The notes under the pieces were generated by a model, which was not told where the DNA came from, did no database searches, and worked only from the letters and a program-made list of their open reading frames with translations. The translations under genes and the position numbers were made by a program. Positions 10,937 through 20,376 of a stretch of 21,667 bases of DNA are shown here, piece after piece. The stretch's first letter is position 1, and each line of letters opens with the position of its first letter. Source of the stretch: JAAZMX01 sp035388025 (GTDB lineage Bacteria > Patescibacteriota > Patescibacteriia > UBA2196 > GWA2-42-15). The DNA lies in the NCBI GenBank assembly GCA_035388025.1, contig DAOOPA010000011.1, positions 1 through 21,667 of the forward strand, in the 5' to 3' direction.

Positions 10937-13900
10937 ATGCTCAAAAAATATCCAAAATCTCATTTCCTCTGGACAATGATTTTGTCCATCTTTGTTTTAG
11001 CAATCGTTGTTTTTTTGTTACCCCATGGCGCCCTAGCTGACGATCTCTACGGGGTCAATTACGGGGCCGGCACTGGGTTGGCCTCTGAAGATTTGCGCAT
11101 CACGGTGGTCAAAGTTATCCGCGCTATTTTGGGGGCGCTTGGCGTGATTGCGCTGGTGCTTGTTCTCTATGCCGGATTTATTTGGATGACCTCTGGCGGC
11201 AGTGCGGAAAAAATTGCTCAAGCAAAAAAAATTATGGTTAATGCTGCCATTGGCCTCATCATTATCATGATGGCCTTTGCGATCGTCCAGTACGTTTTCA
11301 AAGTTCTAAGCGGAGAGGGCGGTTCTGGCGGGCCTGGCAGTGGTGGTTATTGTGTTACTGGCACCTGCTCTGGTTGCTTGCGCTGTGTAGACGGGCAAAA
11401 TTATCAATGCCAGGAATCCTGTGGCAATACTTGTGTTTGCGGCGGCGGTTCGGGTGGCGGGAACACTATTTTCAGTATCAATGAAGTACAGACCTCTCAT
11501 GGTGCGTCTTTAAATAATAATTTGTCCGCGCAGAAGAGCAATGTCTATTGGTGCAGTAAAATCCAGACTGTTTTTAACCATGACATTGATTCTGCTTCCG
11601 TCGATAGCGCCTCTTCTGATCCTGTTTTACTTTCAGATGCCCTGCGTATCAACACGCTGGCTACGCCCGCAGAGGTTGCCGGCGGCACCTGGAATACTTA
11701 TGGCAACACCCTGGTTTTCACGCCACTCAATAATGTTTTTCAATTCAAAAGCGCCCTGCATACTTCACATTTTCCAACCAGTCTGAAAGATTCTTCCAAT
11801 CGCAGTCTTTCCGCGTGCGCCTTGGGTGCCGACTGTAATAGTTCACCGCCGCCAGATTTTACTTGGAATTTTTATGTTGGCTCCGAAGGTGACTCTGTCA
11901 GACCGCGAGTTGCTAGCGCTAGTCCCAAACTCGATATTCCCTATGATGAAAATGTTTCTCGCGATCCCATAATCAGTATCAATTTTTCTGAAAATGTTGA
12001 TGCCTCTACTCTCTTCAGCGTCAATTCCGATATCCCTAACCCGGCCCACTTTACCCTTGAAGAAATAGATGCCAACGGTAATGTGGTGGCTACCCTTAAT
12101 AATAATACTCTCTCTGGTAAAATTGATGGTCAGAGTTTTATCATCCATCTTGTTTCCCCCAATCTTTTGAAATCCTTTACCTCTTATCGCATTAGCGTGC
12201 GGGATATTTCTGATCTTTGTGGTAATGCTATTGAACCTAACCCGGTTCAATGGGAATTCACTACCAATGATCGGGTCCCAGGCGTAGAAAGCAACTATCC
12301 TTCGAACAACTCTGGCGATATTTGTCCTGATATTCATCCGGCTATCAACTTCAACACTTCCATGTATGAACAGGTCGTTGAGTTGACCATGACCAACAGC
12401 GGCGGCTATCAGGCCAACTTTCGTCTTTCTCCCCACCAATCTTCGGTTGTTAATAGTTATGGTACTTTTCGGGTGGTTGACGCTGGCGATCCTGCTTCTC
12501 CCGGCTACAATTTAAATGATCATTTCCGTGCCTATGAATTTATTCCAGCTAGGGATCTAGCGGTCAACACCAGCTACCATGTCAGTGTTGTCACTGATAA
12601 AATTCTTGACGCCGATCGCAATGTTTTGACTAAATCATGGGACTTTACCACCTCTGATTTGCAAAATTGCGTTTGTTCTCCTTATCTCTCTAGTCTCAGC
12701 AAGGAAACAGGCCCAGTCGGTGAATGTCTGACTATTTATGGCCAGTGTTTCCAGGGCACCACAGAGAAATCAGCTGCTATTAATACTATAAATTTTGGTT
12801 CGGCCACCCTTATTCCCAATATTGCTGATTATGCAAGTGATTATGTGGCCATGGCTGTTCCAACTGGTTTGAGTGTCGGCGCCCAGTCAGTTACCATAAA
12901 TATAAATTATACTTATCCTGGCGCAAATAATGATATTCTTTCTAGTAATGCTGTAAATTTTTCAATTACGGCCGGCCCAGAAGCCACTGGCCCTTGTCTT
13001 TGGTCAGTCCGGCCGAATAGTGGTGACCGTGGCTCTAAAGTAGAATTATCCGGTATTCGTTTTAAGGAATTTGGCACGACGCATGAAGCGCATTTCACGC
13101 CGAGCGCTACCGCTATTTATCAGGTTACTTCAGCTAGCGACTGGACCGATACCTCAGTCAGAAACGTGGTTGTGCCCGCGTCCGCCATTGATGGGCAAGT
13201 AAATTTAAAAAACAACCAGGGAGAGAGTAACCCGGTTCCTTTTAACGTCAATTTTTGCGGTGATGGCGGATTAGACAGTGGCGAAGAATGTGATGGCGCC
13301 AATCTCAATGGCAAGGCTTGCTCTGATTTTAGTTTTGCCGGTGGTAGTCTTAGCTGTGATAATAGTTGTCGCCTTATTACCACTGGCTGTTCCAATGCTC
13401 CCAGTGTTGTAGAAAATGGTGTTTGTCGTTTGGTTTGTCAAGGTGGTGATCATCCAAATGCTTCTTGTTCTTCCAGTGCCGATTGTCTTGGTACCGACCC
13501 CCTGCCTGATGGTGCCTGCGTTAACGCCACCGGCGGCTTACCGAGTCCCAATCCGCGCCCCGGTGTCACCAACGTTTGTCTCAACGCTGCTATTAGTGCT
13601 GAATTCAACACAGATATTCGATCATCTAGCCTCTCTTCTGCCAATATTTATCTTCAGAAATGTAATAATGAAAATTGCGCTGACGATAATTCTGATCCGT
13701 CCAACGTCCAGTCTGGCGTTATTGATAATCATATTCCTGCCTCTCTTTTCATTTCGGGCACGCGTAGTTTTCTTTTGACTCCGACCAACAACCTTGAGCC
13801 CAATGCCACCTACCAGGTGACCTTGAGTCGTAATATCACTGGTGTCAACAACCAATCTATGCTCAATGATTATCTTTGGCACTTTACTACTAAAAGTTCC

Positions 13901-16900
13901 AATGCCCCTTGTCCTTTGGACAGTGTCCGCGTTAATCCGAGCGACTTGACGGTTGGTAGCAATATCTCGGTTTCTTACACCGGAGAGGCCGTTGCACCCC
14001 TAGCTTCAACCAACTGTTCTCTTATTAATGGTAGCGGTTATACCTGGAACTGGCAGTTGGTTGATAATAATAATCCGTCAATCGGCGTGAGTCTCACTGG
14101 TAGTGGCCAAAATGTTACTGTGACTTCCGGCCGCACGCCCGGATCAGTCAGGGTTGAAGCATCGGCCGAAGGTAAGAAAGGTTCCGGCAATTTAAATATA
14201 GTAATTGATGGTTGCGAATCTGATCCGACCATTTGTGGACGCGAATGTCCCGGTAGCGTCTGCGATACAGCCACCAAGCGTTGTACGCCCGTTATCAATT
14301 CTTTGAGTCCAAGTACTGGCCCCAAAGGCCGCTGGGTCACCCTTCAGGGTTGTTATTTTAAATCCGATCCCGGCCAGGTTGAATTTGGTTCAGCTGTTGT
14401 CACTACCTATCCTTGTGATGGCAAGTGGACTGACAAAGAAATAATTATTGAAGTGCCTGATTCCAGCTATACCATTCCTTCCAGTCTCCCGGTTTTTGTC
14501 ACCGATAAATACAATTTAAGGAATGCAAGTCCACGATTTTATTCCCTGATCAGTTCCTGTTCTCCTGGCGTGGCCGTACCCTCAACCGGCTTGCCCGGCG
14601 TTTGTTCTCTTGACCCCAATATGGGCAAATGGGGTGATGGGACGATTCTCAACGGAGAAAATTTTAGTGCCACTGCCGTGGTTAATTTCAGTGGTTCTAG
14701 CGGTTTGCTCCCCGGTACTATCAATAGCTGGACCGCTACTGCCATTGGCACCAAAGTTCCAGCCAATACCATCACTGGTCCGGTCTCTGTTTCAGTTGGT
14801 GGTTGCGCTAGTAATGCCGTGAATTTTGCTTTATCATCTGGTAGTGTTGGCTCGCCTTGCGACAAAGATACTGTCGCCGCCAGTTGTCAGTCGGACAACT
14901 CTCTCTGTTGGCCTGGCCTGGTCTGTGATCGCTTGACCTGCCAGTGTGCCACCCCGTCCAGGGTCAATATTATCGCCGGTTCGCTTTCCCCGGCCACTAA
15001 CTCAACTCCTTGCCGCAATGCTGTTATCCGCGCTACCTTTGATCAGCTTATGGATCATGGCACCCTCAATTCCAACAATATCAAAGTTTGGTCTGAAACA
15101 GTCTCTTCTTGTTCCGACCCAATCAACGTTAGTCAAGCTAACCAGAATTTTTTGGCCCGGCTTTGGTCTAAAATAAAAAATATTTTCCGTCCGTCTCAAG
15201 TCAAGGCGGCTGATGGCTGTCCCATTCAGGGTACAATTTCTGTTTATGACGTTGACTCTGGGTCTGAAAATTGCTCTACCGCTGATGGTTGTACGGTCAT
15301 CACTTTTTCTCCGCGTTTGCTCATGGCTGGCAATAGCGATTATGCCGTGACGATCAAGGGCGGTACCGATGGTGTCAAGAGCGCTTTGGGTGGCGAATTA
15401 AACACCAATACCACCCTTAGCGGCAATCTTGGGTCGGCTTATCAGTGGAAATTTGGCGCTGGCAATGAAATCTGTCAGATTCACCATGTTGATGTGGATA
15501 TTACCTACCATTCCGGCAATCGCGACATCACTAGAGCCAAGGCCAATAATGATTATTTTGTTTGCGCTGGCCGCAATAATTGCCCGGACGATATCGATCC
15601 TAATGCTAGCGGCAATCAGCATCGCTATCTGGCTACCGCCAAATCCAGCGACGGTCAGGTGGTGCAGGCCGCTTACGCTTGGAGCAAAGATGATCCTGAG
15701 GAATTGGTGATGATTGCCAGTTTGAGTACCGTCGCCACCAGTATCACCCCGGCCAAAAAAAATGGGCAATCAACCGTCAGTGTCGTAGCTTCAGATTTTG
15801 ATACTAATGACGAAATTCATTATGGCACCTCTACGGCCTCGATCGCTATCACCAACTTTATTTGTGATAATCCCTGGCCTTCTTATCACACTGGTTTCCC
15901 TTTTACTGATTCTGATTCCAATTGCCGTTCTCGCAATTGCTTGGATATGACTTTCTCCACTTATTACTGCCGCGATGCCGGTCAAGATAAAGATTTTTGT
16001 CTTGGCGGAATCAATGCCGGTAAAAATTGTAACGCTGGTTCTGACTGTCCACTCAGCCGCTGTGTTGCGCCGACCGAAGATGATTTGCCAGCCTTAGACT
16101 ATGTGATCAATGGACAAAGCGATGGTTATTGCATTGGCGGCCCAAGAGACGGCAACACCTGCAATTCTAATAGCCAGTGCGGAAACAATAGTTATTGTTA
16201 TCACACTCTAAAAGATTATCTTTTTGTGGTCTCGGAAAATGACAAGAAAAAATGTGTTATTAGCAATATCAACTGCGCGACCGATGCCGACTGCCCGGCG
16301 GTTGGCGACAAATGCGTCGCCAATACTGATTCCCTCGGTATTCGTATTTATGACAATGGCGAGCATCTTTCACCTGTGGCCTGGGTCAGTAAATATGAAA
16401 AAAATCCAGCCGTCGGCTCGCTGTCTACGGTCAGTGGCTATGAGTCAATGAGTGCTGGTCGAACCACCTACGTCAATATGGCCGTTGATACCAACCCCAA
16501 TGGTAGCCACAATATTTTCACCAATCTATTTTTGCTTTCACACACTGATAATCCCAAACCAGCCACGACCGTCATTTATGATCAACTTCTGAAAAATTTG
16601 GTTTTCAACAGCAATGGTATTTATGACAATAAGGTTTGTTTAAATTCTGGCCAACCGACCATGACCTACTGCACCAAAGACAGTGATTGCAAAACAGGGG
16701 AGACTTGTGATGCCGATCAAACCAAATTGGCCCGCGACACCATTCGTTTGGGACACCTCAACCAGATGGTTTATTTTCTGGAAAAGTATCGAGGCGTTTG
16801 CAGTCTACACGGCAATTTGTCCTGTCACGTTGATTCTGATTGCCCCGATTATTCAGCCACTACCAATCCAGAAAAGTGCGTCATCGCCCATAGTACCTAT

Positions 16901-17257
16901 CCGCTTTTGCCATCCGGCACCTATCTAGTTGGCCAGAGTGTTTCTGTCTGGGACTCTTGGCAACAAACCTTTGCTCAGACTTTGGGCAACAGCCCGCTTC
17001 TTGATCCTCTCAATGCCCCAGCTTCTTGCCCGGAAGATTATAATGATGAATGTTGGAACCAGAATACCAAAGATTTTCAGTGCAACCCTGGGTCCCATAT
17101 GTATCATTACCAAGTTCTTTCTGGTGGTGCCTCCTACCGTTTATTTACCAACATGGAATACAGCACCACCGGCTGGAATCCGAGCAATAGCAGTTTTGGC
17201 TCCGCTAGCAATAGCCCCTGTCAGCCCGGCGCTTACAATTTTATGTTTACTAGATAA
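10937..17257 (+). CDS. giant secreted/surface protein: T4SS-pilin-like module plus Ig-like, IPT/TIG and Cys-rich repeats
   Basis: A 2106-aa protein; the ATG at 10937 is preferred over a TTG at 10925. A signal peptide (1-34, ending GALA) is followed by two helices (57-84 and 101-123) around a polar turn (WMTSGGSAEKIAQAKK), the pattern of Patescibacterial T4SS-pilin/VirB2-like proteins. After a Gly-rich linker comes a Cys-rich patch (139-180). Next are SbsA/Big_5-like Ig domains (about 180-317, 318-442 and 443-575) and two IPT/TIG-like domains (577-772). A DUF4215-like Cys motif (773-819) and another Ig-like domain (868-985) follow, then a PKD/Ig-like stretch (989-1100), two more TIG-like domains (1117-1300) and a further Ig-like domain (from about 1340). 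The last 500 residues are not recognised apart from Cys repeats (C...G..C....DC....C) at about 1690, 1731, 1775, 1901 and 1956. There is no LPXTG. It is likely a membrane-anchored surface adhesin or filament component. Confidence 0.85.
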   Translation: MLKKYPKSHFLWTMILSIFVLAIVVFLLPHGALADDLYGVNYGAGTGLASEDLRITVVKVIRAILGALGVIALVLVLYAGFIWMTSGGSAEKIAQAKKIMVNAAIGLIIIMMAFAIVQYVFKVLSGEGGSGGPGSGGYCVTGTCSGCLRCVDGQNYQCQESCGNTCVCGGGSGGGNTIFSINEVQTSHGASLNNNLSAQKSNVYWCSKIQTVFNHDIDSASVDSASSDPVLLSDALRINTLATPAEVAGGTWNTYGNTLVFTPLNNVFQFKSALHTSHFPTSLKDSSNRSLSACALGADCNSSPPPDFTWNFYVGSEGDSVRPRVASASPKLDIPYDENVSRDPIISINFSENVDASTLFSVNSDIPNPAHFTLEEIDANGNVVATLNNNTLSGKIDGQSFIIHLVSPNLLKSFTSYRISVRDISDLCGNAIEPNPVQWEFTTNDRVPGVESNYPSNNSGDICPDIHPAINFNTSMYEQVVELTMTNSGGYQANFRLSPHQSSVVNSYGTFRVVDAGDPASPGYNLNDHFRAYEFIPARDLAVNTSYHVSVVTDKILDADRNVLTKSWDFTTSDLQNCVCSPYLSSLSKETGPVGECLTIYGQCFQGTTEKSAAINTINFGSATLIPNIADYASDYVAMAVPTGLSVGAQSVTININYTYPGANNDILSSNAVNFSITAGPEATGPCLWSVRPNSGDRGSKVELSGIRFKEFGTTHEAHFTPSATAIYQVTSASDWTDTSVRNVVVPASAIDGQVNLKNNQGESNPVPFNVNFCGDGGLDSGEECDGANLNGKACSDFSFAGGSLSCDNSCRLITTGCSNAPSVVENGVCRLVCQGGDHPNASCSSSADCLGTDPLPDGACVNATGGLPSPNPRPGVTNVCLNAAISAEFNTDIRSSSLSSANIYLQKCNNENCADDNSDPSNVQSGVIDNHIPASLFISGTRSFLLTPTNNLEPNATYQVTLSRNITGVNNQSMLNDYLWHFTTKSSNAPCPLDSVRVNPSDLTVGSNISVSYTGEAVAPLASTNCSLINGSGYTWNWQLVDNNNPSIGVSLTGSGQNVTVTSGRTPGSVRVEASAEGKKGSGNLNIVIDGCESDPTICGRECPGSVCDTATKRCTPVINSLSPSTGPKGRWVTLQGCYFKSDPGQVEFGSAVVTTYPCDGKWTDKEIIIEVPDSSYTIPSSLPVFVTDKYNLRNASPRFYSLISSCSPGVAVPSTGLPGVCSLDPNMGKWGDGTILNGENFSATAVVNFSGSSGLLPGTINSWTATAIGTKVPANTITGPVSVSVGGCASNAVNFALSSGSVGSPCDKDTVAASCQSDNSLCWPGLVCDRLTCQCATPSRVNIIAGSLSPATNSTPCRNAVIRATFDQLMDHGTLNSNNIKVWSETVSSCSDPINVSQANQNFLARLWSKIKNIFRPSQVKAADGCPIQGTISVYDVDSGSENCSTADGCTVITFSPRLLMAGNSDYAVTIKGGTDGVKSALGGELNTNTTLSGNLGSAYQWKFGAGNEICQIHHVDVDITYHSGNRDITRAKANNDYFVCAGRNNCPDDIDPNASGNQHRYLATAKSSDGQVVQAAYAWSKDDPEELVMIASLSTVATSITPAKKNGQSTVSVVASDFDTNDEIHYGTSTASIAITNFICDNPWPSYHTGFPFTDSDSNCRSRNCLDMTFSTYYCRDAGQDKDFCLGGINAGKNCNAGSDCPLSRCVAPTEDDLPALDYVINGQSDGYCIGGPRDGNTCNSNSQCGNNSYCYHTLKDYLFVVSENDKKKCVISNINCATDADCPAVGDKCVANTDSLGIRIYDNGEHLSPVAWVSKYEKNPAVGSLSTVSGYESMSAGRTTYVNMAVDTNPNGSHNIFTNLFLLSHTDNPKPATTVIYDQLLKNLVFNSNGIYDNKVCLNSGQPTMTYCTKDSDCKTGETCDADQTKLARDTIRLGHLNQMVYFLEKYRGVCSLHGNLSCHVDSDCPDYSATTNPEKCVIAHSTYPLLPSGTYLVGQSVSVWDSWQQTFAQTLGNSPLLDPLNAPASCPEDYNDECWNQNTKDFQCNPGSHMYHYQVLSGGASYRLFTNMEYSTTGWNPSNSSFGSASNSPCQPGAYNFMFTR

Positions 17258-17270
17258 TTAAATTTATTTT

Positions 17271-18452
17271 ATGTTTGATAATCAATCGGCCACGCCCAAT
17301 CAGTCTCCCAATAATGTCCGCAACGACTTGTCTGCTAATAAAGTTACGCCGCCGGCGTATCAAGCCAAGTCAGAGGCTGGTGAACCAGAGGATATTTTCA
17401 AAAATGTTGATCCTGCCCCAGTTTCGCCGCCAGCCGGCCAGATTAATTATATTCCCAACGAACATCACGAAGCCAGTGAGCCAGTTATTAAAAATACACC
17501 TTCAATTTTTTCCCAGACCGCTTCCAAGCCTCTGCCTCCGGTTTCTCCCAATATTCCCGAATTGACAGCTTCAAAAAATTTGGATCGCAAAAGCATTATT
17601 TTGCTTATTCTTATTGCTTTAATTATCGTCGGCACGGTGGCCGCGACTATTTGGTGGTTTATTGGCTATCGGCAAAAGAAGGACAGCGCTACCAACTCTT
17701 TGGCCGTCAACCTCTTTAATGAAATTAATAATTCCAATCAACCGCCCGCCACCAATAACCTCAATGCTGATACTGGTGCCAATGCCAACCAAGCCGACTT
17801 GTCCGTCAATCAAAATACCAACACCGCCAACCTCCCGGTTGCCAATTCTGATGCTGACGGTGATGGTTTGACCGACGAAGAAGAAGCTTCCTTGGGTACC
17901 AGTTCTGACAGCGCTGATACCGATAATGATGGCCTCTTTGATCGAGAAGAATTCAAAGTTTATAAAACCGACCCGCTCAAAAGCGATACCGACGGCGATG
18001 GCTCGACCGACGGCGAAGAGGTTCAAGCCCAAAAAGATCCTCTCAAGGCAGATGTTATTATTGAAAATAATCTCTATCAAGATAGCAATCACAAGTTTTC
18101 TTTTTCCCTCCTTCCTGGCATGGTCAAGGGTGAGGAGTCTAGCAACGTATTGGTTTTCAATGATGATATTAACCAGATAAAATTTTATATTTATTTTGAC
18201 TTCATTCCACCGGCTGATTTGCCGGCTCCTGATATCCGTTATTTAGTTTCTATCGATCCTGCTGGTTTCCTTACTATAAAAAACCAAGAGCGACTGTCGG
18301 ACCAGACGCCTTACTCTACCGATTTGCAGACCGTTCTTTATGAGTCTTCTGGTGGCAACTTTTATCTCCTGCGTTATGTGGCTACCAAAAAAGCGGAAAA
18401 TCACCAGAATAATTTTGAAGCCCTGATCCGCTCTTTCAAGCCATTACCCTAA
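17271..18452 (+). CDS. single-pass membrane protein with TSP3-like Ca-binding repeats
   Basis: A 393-aa protein starting 13 nt after the giant gene, so almost certainly co-transcribed. A long Pro/Asn-rich N-terminal region (1-105) without a signal peptide precedes one membrane helix (108-133). Then comes an Asn/Thr-rich linker (140-192) and three thrombospondin-type-3-like acidic repeats: DADGDGLTDEEE (194-205), DTDNDGLFDREE (217-228) and DTDGDGSTDGEE (239-250). Their DxDxDG spacing fits calcium binding. The C-terminal 130 residues (YQDSNHKFSFSLLPGM to SFKPLP) resemble the PsbP-like fold seen in its neighbour. Topology is probably N-terminus inside and the Ca repeats outside. Function unknown; association with the giant surface protein is inferred from the operon. 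Confidence 0.8.
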   Translation: MFDNQSATPNQSPNNVRNDLSANKVTPPAYQAKSEAGEPEDIFKNVDPAPVSPPAGQINYIPNEHHEASEPVIKNTPSIFSQTASKPLPPVSPNIPELTASKNLDRKSIILLILIALIIVGTVAATIWWFIGYRQKKDSATNSLAVNLFNEINNSNQPPATNNLNADTGANANQADLSVNQNTNTANLPVANSDADGDGLTDEEEASLGTSSDSADTDNDGLFDREEFKVYKTDPLKSDTDGDGSTDGEEVQAQKDPLKADVIIENNLYQDSNHKFSFSLLPGMVKGEESSNVLVFNDDINQIKFYIYFDFIPPADLPAPDIRYLVSIDPAGFLTIKNQERLSDQTPYSTDLQTVLYESSGGNFYLLRYVATKKAENHQNNFEALIRSFKPLP

Positions 18453-18477
18453 TTAAACAATAATTGATTTCAAAAAC

Positions 18478-19851
18478 ATGCCAGTTCTACCATTTTCATC
18501 AGAAAAAAGTAAAACCGCGCCCTCTCCTGCGCCGCGCGAATTTGATGTCCGGACGCTACCCTCAAAATTTTTAAACATGCGCTCATCGATTGGTTTGGGC
18601 AGTCATTCATCTAGGCTCAAAAAAAATATTTTTTTTGGCCTCGTTTTAGTTATTGTTTTGGGCGGAGCCATGGCTTTGGCGGCTTGGCTTTTTTTAAAGA
18701 GTGTCAAAAAGGAAGCCCCAGTCATTGATTATCAACCTGTTAACACTCAATCAACCACCCTTGATCAACAGCCGATTGCTGTCACTCCAACGAGTACTGC
18801 CGAGGAACTCAATTTGGATTATCTGCTTGATACCAATCAATGGCAATCTTATATTGATTCGGTTTATAATTATACTCTCAAATACCCGGCTGAATGGACG
18901 TTTAGACCATCCTCTCTACCCTCCGTTGCCTATGCCCTTTCCTCCTTCTCTCTTCAGGGCAAAGATGGTTTGGGCGACGTTTCCCTTAGCCTTTTTGATA
19001 ACCCCAAAGGTTTATCCCTCTTTGATTGGTTGAGTCAGGAATATGGTTTGGACTCGATTGATTGTGAGCCTTATAAATTAGACAGCCAAGACACTTGTCG
19101 TTATTCCGAGGCGACGGGTAAATCTTTTGTTATCTACGCCGCCCACAATCAGCACCTTTATATCTTTAAATTTATTATTTCTGAAAAAATGGTCGTCAAT
19201 CAGGTTTATAATCAAATTTTAGCCAATTGGCATTTCCCGCCATTATCAACTCCGAGTGAAGAGGACGAGGATTTGGAAGGCCTGGACCCCGCGCCAGCCA
19301 CCGACAGCGATTCTGACGGCCTGACCGACAGGGAGGAAATTATTTACCGCACCAATAAAGATAATTTCGATACTGATGGAGACAGTTACCAGGATGGTCT
19401 GGAGGTTGCCAATTTATACAATCCTGTGATTGCCGGTAGCGCCAAGCTACTTGACTCTGATATGGTCAAAACCCACGTTGACGAATCCCATCATTACAAT
19501 CTGATTTATCCCGCCAGCTGGAAAATAATAGAAAGACCTGGCTACGTTATGTTTCAGGATTTAGAGAGTGAGGAATTTATCCAGATCATCATTGAAGACA
19601 ATTCTCGGGGTTATAAAAACGTTAGAGAATGGTATGAAAATTATTTAAAACAGGATCCTAATATTTTGAGTGATGTAAGTGTGAATGGATCCATCCCCGC
19701 CGTTATGACCGATGACAAAATGAAAATATATTTCTTCTTTGGCGATAATGTTTATGGTTTTATTTATAACCCCAACCTGCGCCAGTATGGCAATTTTTTT
19801 ACCACCTTCAATATGATGGTCAAAAGCTTTCATCTGATGACCAATAATTAG
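18478..19851 (+). CDS. single-pass membrane protein with two PsbP-like domains flanking TSP3-like repeats
   Basis: A 457-aa protein, 25 nt after the preceding gene and built from the same modules. A basic N-terminal region precedes one membrane helix (51-73). A linker (80-120) leads to a first PsbP-like domain (about 126-253, signature YNYTLKYPAEWTF). Then come acidic Ca-type repeats (DSDSDGLTDREE 276-287, DTDGDSYQDGLE 298-309) and a second PsbP-like domain (about 331-455, signature HYNLIYPASWKI). The repeat of the domain on both sides of the Ca repeats suggests internal duplication and common ancestry with the upstream protein. C196 and C207 in the first domain could form a disulfide. Function unknown; location is probably the outer face of the membrane. 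ybeY begins 5 nt after the stop. Confidence 0.8.
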   Translation: MPVLPFSSEKSKTAPSPAPREFDVRTLPSKFLNMRSSIGLGSHSSRLKKNIFFGLVLVIVLGGAMALAAWLFLKSVKKEAPVIDYQPVNTQSTTLDQQPIAVTPTSTAEELNLDYLLDTNQWQSYIDSVYNYTLKYPAEWTFRPSSLPSVAYALSSFSLQGKDGLGDVSLSLFDNPKGLSLFDWLSQEYGLDSIDCEPYKLDSQDTCRYSEATGKSFVIYAAHNQHLYIFKFIISEKMVVNQVYNQILANWHFPPLSTPSEEDEDLEGLDPAPATDSDSDGLTDREEIIYRTNKDNFDTDGDSYQDGLEVANLYNPVIAGSAKLLDSDMVKTHVDESHHYNLIYPASWKIIERPGYVMFQDLESEEFIQIIIEDNSRGYKNVREWYENYLKQDPNILSDVSVNGSIPAVMTDDKMKIYFFFGDNVYGFIYNPNLRQYGNFFTTFNMMVKSFHLMTNN

Positions 19852-19856
19852 TCTTT

Positions 19857-20285
19857 ATGTTTTCTTTGGCTATCAACAATCAAATCTCCATTTCTTTACC
19901 GCGTACTCGAATTCTCGCCCTTTGTCGTTTAGTTCTTTCTTCTCAAAAAATTAAAAATGCCGATCTTTCTCTAGCCTTTGTTTCTAAACCAGTCATGCGC
20001 CGCCTTAACCTTTCTTATCGTGGTCAAAACAGGGCTACTGATGTTTTGAGCTTTGTCTTTGACCAATCAAAAAATAATTTGGTCGGCGAGATCATTATTT
20101 GTCTGCCAGTAGCCAAAAGCCAAGCACGGGCGCTAGGCCATTCACTACAACAGGAAGTTTATCGCCTCTTGATCCATGGCTTGGTTCATCTTTGTGGTTA
20201 TGATCACCTGAAAGCTAGAGAGGCCGTAGTCATGGAGAACATCGAAAAAAAATTATTAAGTTTATATCTTGCTCCAGCGCTCTAA
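19857..20285 (+). CDS. ybeY: endoribonuclease YbeY (rRNA maturation)
   Basis: A 142-aa protein of the UPF0054/YbeY family (usual length about 150). The zinc-binding motif is HGLVHLCGYDH with H107, H111 and H117. The substrate-side motif NLSYRGQNRATDVLSFVF (51-68) is also present, matching the family pattern NxxYRGxxxxTDVLSF. YbeY acts in 16S rRNA 3'-end maturation and 70S ribosome quality control in the cytosol. Here it closes the envelope-protein run (5 nt after the previous stop), which would couple its expression to those genes, and is followed by dgkA and ftsA. No Shine-Dalgarno is present. Confidence 0.95.
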   Translation: MFSLAINNQISISLPRTRILALCRLVLSSQKIKNADLSLAFVSKPVMRRLNLSYRGQNRATDVLSFVFDQSKNNLVGEIIICLPVAKSQARALGHSLQQEVYRLLIHGLVHLCGYDHLKAREAVVMENIEKKLLSLYLAPAL

Positions 20286-20327
20286 CATATAAAATTTTTT
20301 TATATTTTTTCAGAGCACCAAAATTAT

Positions 20328-20358
20328 TTTTGTCTTATTGTTTCCGACAAAATTTTTT
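20328..20358 (+). terminator. weak AT-rich terminator-like hairpin after ybeY
   Basis: TTTTGTC (20328-20334) pairs with GACAAAA (20346-20352) across an 11-nt loop and is followed directly by TTTTTT (20353-20358). The stem is weak, with only two G-C pairs. It could equally be part of the dgkA leader. Confidence 0.4.
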
Positions 20359-20376
20359 ATTTAATATTTATTTTTT

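Noticed and set aside
11843..12439. Long open frame (198 codons) on the minus strand inside the giant gene, and other antisense frames at 15398-15769 and 17619-18092
   Set aside because: They lie wholly inside well-supported genes, have no recognisable domains, and have the Ile/Gly/Arg-rich composition expected of antisense shadows.
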